From NCBI GenBank assembly GCA_043802925.1, contig JAZDKP010000271.1, positions 1 through 28,856 of the forward strand: a DNA stretch of 28,856 bases. Direction: 5' to 3'. This stretch comes from JAZDKP01 sp043802925 (GTDB lineage: Bacteria; Fibrobacterota; OXYB2-FULL-49-7; JAEUSG01). Below, piece by piece: positions 24,195 through 28,856 of this stretch; within the stretch, counting starts at the first letter, position 1; each line of letters opens with the position of its first letter. A program made the position numbers and the translations under genes. The notes under the pieces are model-generated. The model did not search any database and had not been told where the DNA came from. It worked only from the letters and a program-made list of their open reading frames with translations.

Positions 24195-24689
24195 ATGTGT
24201 ATGTCGCTGAACATTGCCCTGATGCTCCTCCTGGTTCTGATGTCGCTCTGGGCCGTCATGGCTGCACGTCTGTTATACGCCGCAATCGGCCTCGCCTGCG
24301 CCAGCATCGTGCTCGCAATTATCATGTTCCGGATGTCCTCGCCCATCGCCGCGGTCATCGAACTTTCGGTGTGCGCCGGGCTCATCACGGCCATTTTCAT
24401 CAGCGTCATCAGCCTCGTCAAGCACTCCTCCAAGGAAGAAATTGACGCGCGGGCCAAAACCCGCATTAAAAAATACGTCTGGCTGCCAATACTGGCCGTT
24501 ATCCTGGGCATCGTGCTGTTCTTTGCGGTTAAGCCCAACAACGTGGTCCCGACTCTGTTCTTAACCGAAACCGATGTGCGCGAGGTGTTCTGGAACCTCC
24601 GCCAGGCGGACCTTATGGGACAGATTCTTCTGTTGCTGACAGGCGCATTCGGCGTGGTGGTATTGTTTAAAACACGGGGTAAAAAGTGA
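24195..24689 (+). CDS. NuoJ-like (fused MbhD/MbhE-type) membrane subunit
   Basis: The 164-residue protein has about five membrane helices. The first half resembles MbhD (DUF4040), with E56 in AAVIELSVCAGLITAIF, matching the acidic residue of that helix. The second half ends in DLMGQILLLLTGAFGVVVLF, as in MbhE and the N-terminus of MrpB. Joined in one chain they correspond to NuoJ of complex I, which shapes the ion path next to the NuoK- and NuoH-like subunits. An alternative ATG lies two codons downstream at 24201. Its stop overlaps the next gene's GTG start. Assignment rests on these helix patterns and on gene order. Confidence 0.75.
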   Translation: MCMSLNIALMLLLVLMSLWAVMAARLLYAAIGLACASIVLAIIMFRMSSPIAAVIELSVCAGLITAIFISVISLVKHSSKEEIDARAKTRIKKYVWLPILAVILGIVLFFAVKPNNVVPTLFLTETDVREVFWNLRQADLMGQILLLLTGAFGVVVLFKTRGKK

Positions 24690-25006
24690 GTTGCGCCCCC
24701 CTCCCCCTGCTCTGGGCCGCGGGCATCTTCACGGTGCTGCTGCTGTTCATTGGTTTCTACTGCATCCTTGCCACGCGCAACCTTATCCGCATCCTCATCG
24801 GCATCGAAGTCCTTTCAAAGGGCATCACACTCGGCATCATAGCGGTCGGTTACGCCGTGGGTAACATGGCCCTGGCGCAGTCGCTTGCCATCACCGTCAT
24901 TATCGTCGAAGTGTTCGTGGTGGCCATTGCGGCCGGCATCATCATCAATCTCAACCGGCACCACGGTTCAGTGAGCGCCCGCAACATCGAAAACCTGAAA
25001 GGATAA
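24686..25006 (+). CDS. NuoK/MrpC-like membrane subunit
   Basis: The 106-residue protein has three membrane helices, the size and layout of NuoK and MrpC. NLIRILIGIEVLSKG holds E41, and ITVIIVEVFVVAIAAGI holds E75. These match the two buried glutamates that line the ion path in NuoK. It starts with GTG and overlaps the NuoJ-like gene by four bases, so the two are translationally coupled. The C-terminal tail NLNRHHGSVSARNIENLKG is polar and cytoplasmic. HyfE of hydrogenase 4 is another relative but is longer. Confidence 0.8.
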   Translation: MSCAPLPLLWAAGIFTVLLLFIGFYCILATRNLIRILIGIEVLSKGITLGIIAVGYAVGNMALAQSLAITVIIVEVFVVAIAAGIIINLNRHHGSVSARNIENLKG

Positions 25007-25020
25007 GGGAAAGCATCACC

Positions 25021-25356
25021 ATGGCACAATGGCTCCTGACCCCGCCCGTTGCCTTCACGGTCCTCTTGACGTTCATCTTTGTGCTGTATATTCTGTCCAA
25101 GCGGCTGGCCATCAAACCCGCCAAAAACGTGCCGGGCAAAAACAAAATGTACTCCTGCGGCGAAGAAGTGCCCATCCGCCGCGTGCAGCCCGATTATGTG
25201 CAGTTCTTCCCCTTCGCCTTTTTCTTCACCATCATGCATGTGGTCGCGCTTGTCATTGCCACGGTTCCGGCCGGGGACCTGGCGTCGCACAGCCTCAGCA
25301 TCGTCTATGTCCTGGCCGCGGTGGTGGGGCTCATCGTCCTTTTCCGAGGTGAATAA
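25021..25356 (+). CDS. NuoA-like membrane subunit
   Basis: The 111-residue protein has three membrane helices (about 12-27, 62-82 and 90-108). A cytoplasmic loop after helix 1 contains YSCGEE (44-49) and leads into QPDYVQFFPFAFFFTIMHVVAL. This is the arrangement of NuoA/Ndh3, whose Y-E-C-G loop contacts the quinone channel in complex I. NuoA homologues are not part of Hyc- or Ech-type hydrogenases, which makes its presence here notable. The gene is 14 bases after the NuoK-like gene and 4 bases before the NuoB-like gene. The assignment is good but rests on a short sequence. Confidence 0.75.
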   Translation: MAQWLLTPPVAFTVLLTFIFVLYILSKRLAIKPAKNVPGKNKMYSCGEEVPIRRVQPDYVQFFPFAFFFTIMHVVALVIATVPAGDLASHSLSIVYVLAAVVGLIVLFRGE

Positions 25357-25360
25357 CGCC

Positions 25361-25795
25361 ATGTCATTCGTCGAAAAAATCATCAACTGGTCGCGTATCA
25401 AGTCCCCGTGGATTCTGCACTACAACACCGGCGCCTGCAACGCCTGCGATATCGAAATCCTCGACGCCCTCACCCCGCGCTACGACCTTGAACGCTTTGG
25501 CATCCTCCTTAAATGCACCCCCCGCCATGCCGATGTCCTTGTTTGCTCCGGCCCGGTCACCAAGCAATCGCGCGAACGGCTCCTGCGTATTTACGAACAG
25601 CTCCCGGAGCCCAAGTTCGTGGTGGCCGTTGGCACCTGCGCCTGCTCGGGCGGCGTGTTTAATGGTTGCTACAACATGATGGGCGGCATCGACACCGTTA
25701 TCCCGGTCTCGGCTTACATCCCCGGCTGCCCGGTCCGTCCCGAGGCCATCATCGACGGCGTGGCCAAGCTGCTCGGGAGCCTCCAGCAGGCGTAA
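25361..25795 (+). CDS. [NiFe]-hydrogenase small subunit, group 4 (NuoB/EchC/MbhJ-like)
   Basis: The 144-residue cytoplasmic subunit should hold the [4Fe-4S] cluster closest to the active site. Its ligands are C26 and C29 in GACNACDIEI, C93 in VGTCACSG and C123 in PGCPVRPEAI. In complex I NuoB the first motif has two adjacent cysteines. The CxxC spacing followed by DIEI seen here is that of group 4 hydrogenases such as MbhJ and EchC. Extra cysteines at 52, 62, 95 and 103 have no assigned role. The open frame extends upstream into the NuoA-like gene, but the ATG at 25361 gives a normal N-terminus. It works with the large subunit encoded two genes downstream. Confidence 0.92.
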   Translation: MSFVEKIINWSRIKSPWILHYNTGACNACDIEILDALTPRYDLERFGILLKCTPRHADVLVCSGPVTKQSRERLLRIYEQLPEPKFVVAVGTCACSGGVFNGCYNMMGGIDTVIPVSAYIPGCPVRPEAIIDGVAKLLGSLQQA

Positions 25796-25853
25796 TAACA
25801 GGTGTTCTTTTTCACATATTAAGTTTGTAGCTTTTATTTAAAAGGCATACGCA

Positions 25854-26333
25854 ATGGCAAAAGAAGAGGAAATCCAGCAGGCCCTCGTCCGGCAATACCC
25901 CGCGCTCGAAGGCCATATCAGCATCCAACGGCCCCGCCGTATGTGGATTCAGGTCGAGGCATCGGGTTTTATCGACTTTCTCGAATATCTGGTCAAAGAG
26001 CAGGAAGTCATCATGTGCTGCACCATTACGGGCCTCGACAAGGGCGAAACCCTGGCCGCCATCTACCACCTGGCACGTCCCGACGGTATTATTTTTAATG
26101 TCGAAATCAATGTTCCCAAATCCAATCCGGTCATCCAATCCATCACCCCGACCTACCCCAGCGCCGACCTCTACGAACGCGAACTCATCGATTTACTGGG
26201 TATGAAAGTCGAGGGACTGGGCGAGGGTTTCCGCTATCCTCTCACCGATGACTGGCCCAAGGGGCAGTATCCCCTGCGCAAGGACTGGAAGCTTGATCCG
26301 GCCATCGAAATCGGCCACCTAAAGGAGCTGTGA
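25854..26333 (+). CDS. NuoC-like 30-kDa-type subunit
   Basis: The 159-residue protein matches NuoC and the N-terminal part of HycE. The conserved segment is DLYERELIDLLGMKVEGL followed by RYPLTDDWPKGQYPLRKDW. In the known complexes it packs against the large subunit and stabilises the junction with the Fe-S subunits; it binds no cofactor. A gap of 58 AT-rich bases separates it from the NuoB-like gene, the largest gap in the operon, and the large-subunit gene follows at once. C and D are separate genes here, unlike in Hyf and Hyc, where they are fused. Confidence 0.88.
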   Translation: MAKEEEIQQALVRQYPALEGHISIQRPRRMWIQVEASGFIDFLEYLVKEQEVIMCCTITGLDKGETLAAIYHLARPDGIIFNVEINVPKSNPVIQSITPTYPSADLYERELIDLLGMKVEGLGEGFRYPLTDDWPKGQYPLRKDWKLDPAIEIGHLKEL

Positions 26334-26334
26334 T

Positions 26335-27522
26335 ATGGGCAAGGTGTTTTTCCCGGTCGGTCCGCAGCATCCCGCGCTCAAGGAACCCGCCAGCTTCCGC
26401 ATCCTCCTTGAGGGCGAAAAAATCATCGAAGCCAACGTGCGGCTGGGGTACAACCACCGCGGCGTCGAAAAGGCCTGCGAAGACCGTTCGTATCTTCAAG
26501 CCATGTACCTGCTCGAGCGCGTCTGCGGTATCTGCTCGCACTCCCACTCCACCTGCTTTATCCAGGCGGTCGAAGAAGTGGCGGGGCTTCAGGTTCCGGC
26601 CCGCGCGGTCTATATCCGCACCCTCATCGCCGAGCTCGAACGCATCCACAGCCATCTGCTGTGGCTGGGCGTGGCCGGCCACGAAGTGGGCTTTGACACG
26701 CTTTTCATGTACTCCTGGCGCGATCGCGAGGTGGTCATGGACCTCCTGGCCATGCTCACGGGCAACCGCGTCAATTACGGCATGAACACCGTGGGCGGCG
26801 TCCGGCGCGACGTGCCCAAGGAAAAATACGACGAAATCCTCAAGGCCGTCGATATTCTCGAAGAACGCACCAAGTATTACGTGCAGGTCGCCACCGAAGA
26901 AATCACCTTCATGAAGCGCCTCACCAACGTCGGCCGCCTCACGCACGACGAAGTCGTCAAGATGTGCGTGTCCGGCCCCACCGGCCGCGCCTCGGGCGTG
27001 CCGCGTGACGTGCGACGCGACGACCCCTACGCCGCCTACGGCGAGCTCGATTTCAACGTCATCACCGACACCCACGGCGACGTCTACGGCCGCGCGGTGG
27101 TGCGCCTGCTCGAGCTCATGGAATCGTACAAAATGATACGGCAAATCATCAAGCAGATGCCCGAGGGCCCCATCGTGGTCAAGGCGCCGCGCAAAGTGCC
27201 CGCGGGCGAAGCCGTGAGCCGCTACGAAGCCCCCCGCGGCGAGGACATCCACTACGTCAAAGGCAACGGCACCGACAAGCCCGAACGCGTCAAACTGCGC
27301 GCCCCGACAATGGCCAATGTCCAGGCCGTTAAAAAGATGGTCGAAAACTATTATCTGGCCGACCTGCCCATCACGGTGGCCGCGATTGACCCCTGCTTCT
27401 CGTGCACCGACCGCACCATCGAGGTCAGCCGCATCGACACCGGCCGCACGGACCTCATGGACTGGGAATCGCTCCGCAAATACAGTATGGACTGGTATGC
27501 GAAGCAGGGGGTGAAGTTCTAA
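26335..27522 (+). CDS. [NiFe]-hydrogenase large (catalytic) subunit, group 4 (NuoD/EchE/MbhL-like)
   Basis: The 395-residue subunit belongs to the NuoD/large-subunit family. It carries both active-site motifs of real [NiFe] hydrogenases. The N-terminal one is RVCGICSHSH with C64 and C67. The C-terminal one is DPCFSCTDR with C354 and C357, the same form as the DPCxSCTDR of E. coli HycE. Complex I NuoD lacks these cysteines, so this is predicted to bind a Ni-Fe centre and to make or consume H2. About 35 residues follow the last motif; whether a protease removes them during maturation is not known. No hyp maturation genes lie in the window. It is separated from the NuoC-like gene by one base and its stop overlaps the NuoH-like start. 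Confidence 0.95.
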   Translation: MGKVFFPVGPQHPALKEPASFRILLEGEKIIEANVRLGYNHRGVEKACEDRSYLQAMYLLERVCGICSHSHSTCFIQAVEEVAGLQVPARAVYIRTLIAELERIHSHLLWLGVAGHEVGFDTLFMYSWRDREVVMDLLAMLTGNRVNYGMNTVGGVRRDVPKEKYDEILKAVDILEERTKYYVQVATEEITFMKRLTNVGRLTHDEVVKMCVSGPTGRASGVPRDVRRDDPYAAYGELDFNVITDTHGDVYGRAVVRLLELMESYKMIRQIIKQMPEGPIVVKAPRKVPAGEAVSRYEAPRGEDIHYVKGNGTDKPERVKLRAPTMANVQAVKKMVENYYLADLPITVAAIDPCFSCTDRTIEVSRIDTGRTDLMDWESLRKYSMDWYAKQGVKF

Positions 27523-28460
27523 TGGCACATTCATTGTTTTACATCTTCGTTTTTCCGGGTTTTCTCTTTCTGCTCGTTTTCAGCCTCTTTGCCGAATGGG
27601 TCGACCGCAAGCTCTACGCCCGCTTCCAGAACCGGATGGGGCCGCCCTGGTTTCAGCCCTTGGCCGACATGATCAAGCTGTTCGGCAAGGAGTGCATCAT
27701 CCCCGACCAGGTCGAAGCGCGGGTTTTTAAAGTTCTGCCCCTCGTGGCCCTGGCCGCCACCGTGACCTCGTTTCTTTACATCCCGCTCTGGGGCACGCAG
27801 GCCCTGTTCTCGTTCGAGGGCGACGTCATTGTGGTGCTCTACCTGCTGACCATTCCCACGCTGACCTTTTTCATGGCCGGCTGGTTTTCGCTCTGTCCGT
27901 TCTCGCTCCTCGGCGCGACGCGCTGCCTCACGCAGCTCTTCGCCTACGAGGTCCCGCTTTTCGTTTGCATCCTCTCGTCCGCGCTTCTGGCCGACACTTG
28001 GTCATTAAGCGGCATCGCGGCCTTTTACGCCGCGCACCCGGGTTACTGGCTGTTCAACCTCATCGGCTTTGCCATCGGCATCTTCGCGCTCCTGGGCAAG
28101 CTCGAAAAGGCGCCCCTCGATATTCCCGAGGCCGAGACCGAGATTGTGGCCGGCACCTTCACCGAATACAGCGGCAACCTGTTCGCCTTCTTCCGCATGG
28201 CCATCAATATCGAAATGATTGTGGGCGCCTCGCTTTTGGCGGCCGTCTTCCTTCCCTTCGGCCTTTCGCTGGGCCCGGTGGCCGGGTTCGCCTTTTACAT
28301 TCTCAAGGTGCTGCTGGTGGTGGCTTTCCTCTCCCTCGCGCACGCGGTCTTTGCCCGCATCCGCATCGACCAAATGATCAACCTCTGCTGGAAATACGTG
28401 GCGCCCCTGGGTTTTGCCCAGCTGCTCATCAACATCATCCTGAAAGGAGCGCTGGCCTGA
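27522..28460 (+). CDS. NuoH-like membrane subunit
   Basis: The 312-residue protein has about eight membrane helices. It is the family linker between the Fe-S arm and the ion-pumping modules in complex I and in Ech, Mbh and Hyc hydrogenases. Signatures seen are EWVDRKLYARFQNRMGP (25-41) followed by PLADMIKLFGKE, and the acidic loop DIPEAETEIVAGTFTEYSG starting at D200. The latter is the conserved glutamate-rich loop under the quinone site in complex I. The start codon overlaps the stop of the large-subunit gene by one base; upstream in-frame codons lie inside that gene. The stop overlaps the following ferredoxin-type gene. Confidence 0.92.
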   Translation: MAHSLFYIFVFPGFLFLLVFSLFAEWVDRKLYARFQNRMGPPWFQPLADMIKLFGKECIIPDQVEARVFKVLPLVALAATVTSFLYIPLWGTQALFSFEGDVIVVLYLLTIPTLTFFMAGWFSLCPFSLLGATRCLTQLFAYEVPLFVCILSSALLADTWSLSGIAAFYAAHPGYWLFNLIGFAIGIFALLGKLEKAPLDIPEAETEIVAGTFTEYSGNLFAFFRMAINIEMIVGASLLAAVFLPFGLSLGPVAGFAFYILKVLLVVAFLSLAHAVFARIRIDQMINLCWKYVAPLGFAQLLINIILKGALA

Positions 28461-28849
28461 TGAAAAAACCCGGTAAAATGACGCGTCTGGCGCTGTTTTC
28501 GGCCGTGCACAAGCCCGCTACCATTGGCTACCCGTTTGTCAAAGTCACCATGCCCGAAAACTTCAGGGGCAAAATATTCGGCGACGCCAACAAATGCATC
28601 GGCTGCAAGCTCTGCGAGCGCGACTGCCCCAGCGACGCCATTCACATCAAAAAGGTCGGCGAAAAACGGTTCGAAATCGAGTTTGACCTCGACAAATGCA
28701 TCTACTGCGGCCAGTGCGTCGATTCGTGCAACAAGGACGCGCTGTCCCTCACGCCCGATTTCGAACTGGCCCAGCTGTCGCACGACAAATTCAAGGTCGT
28801 CTATAAAAACACCCATGCCCCGGTCCAGGCTCCGGCCGCCTCTGCTTGA
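28460..28849 (+). CDS. NuoI/EchF-like 2x[4Fe-4S] subunit
   Basis: The 129-residue protein carries two ferredoxin-type cluster motifs, C46-x2-C49-x2-C52-x3-C56-P and C80-x2-C83-x2-C86-x3-C90. It should pass electrons between an external donor, most likely ferredoxin, and the small subunit cluster. In NuoI the second motif usually ends in CP; here it is CN, a minor change. The ATG overlaps the NuoH-like stop (ATGA). The C-terminus ends in an Ala/Pro-rich tail. It is the last gene visible, and the window ends 7 bases later, so more operon genes such as a formate dehydrogenase, NADH module or maturation factors could follow. Confidence 0.92.
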   Translation: MKKPGKMTRLALFSAVHKPATIGYPFVKVTMPENFRGKIFGDANKCIGCKLCERDCPSDAIHIKKVGEKRFEIEFDLDKCIYCGQCVDSCNKDALSLTPDFELAQLSHDKFKVVYKNTHAPVQAPAASA

Positions 28850-28856
28850 CGCTGCG

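Noticed and set aside
26242..27534. Long open frame (430 codons) on the minus strand
   Set aside because: It is antisense to the hydrogenase large-subunit gene, whose motifs are unmistakable. The minus-strand product is a His/Asp/Val-rich low-complexity chain typical of the mirror of GC-rich codons.
19433..28849. Ordinary NADH:quinone oxidoreductase (complex I)
   Set aside because: The large subunit has all four Ni-ligand cysteines, the small subunit has the hydrogenase-type CxxC motif, and NuoE, F and G are absent from the window.

Overview
The window looks like part of the chromosome of an anaerobic, Gram-negative (diderm) bacterium. An LptF/LptG-type permease, a TonB-dependent receptor, a lipoprotein and a signal-peptide-bearing probable barrel protein point to an outer membrane. 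A group 4 [NiFe] hydrogenase, ferredoxins and NifS/NifU point to an Fe-S-rich anaerobic life. Most genes are GC-rich with many C/G-ending codons. The phylum cannot be fixed from this sequence; an FCB-type or related candidate lineage is only a guess. I see no phage, integrase, transposase, CRISPR array or rRNA.

Layout. (1) 1-2596: a truncated LptF/LptG permease (minus) diverges from a tight three-gene redox operon (plus): 2x[4Fe-4S] ferredoxin, geranylgeranyl-reductase-type flavoprotein, membrane-anchored thioredoxin. (2) 2596-2755: a hairpin repeat with 13-bp terminal inverted repeats fills the gap between two convergent genes. (3) 2757-10626, all minus: a probable outer-membrane protein with its own promoter, NifU and NifS, a sodium/solute symporter, glucose-6-phosphate isomerase and an AraC-type regulator. 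(4) 10746-11732 (plus): a methyltransferase-like member of the uroporphyrinogen decarboxylase superfamily, divergent from the AraC gene. (5) 11821-17817: TonB-dependent receptor, FtsX-like permease and LolD/MacB-like ATPase on minus, diverging from an ECF sigma factor and a single-pass membrane protein with a PQQ-type beta-propeller on plus. (6) 17818-19244: a cluster of palindromic repeats, a SUMF1-domain lipoprotein and tRNA-Ser(UGA). (7) 19433-28849: an 11-gene operon for a membrane-bound, complex I-like [NiFe] hydrogenase.

How the genes work together. The operon in region 7 encodes three antiporter-like subunits, then NuoJ-, K-, A-, B-, C-, D-, H- and I-like subunits. This is the full membrane arm and connecting arm of complex I without the NADH module within the window. 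Its large subunit keeps all four cysteines that hold a [NiFe] site, so the likely reaction is ferredoxin-linked H2 turnover coupled to ion pumping. NifS and NifU can supply Fe-S clusters to such enzymes. Region 5 reads as a possible envelope signalling and transport module in which the propeller protein sits where an anti-sigma factor would be expected. That assignment is inferred from gene order and topology.
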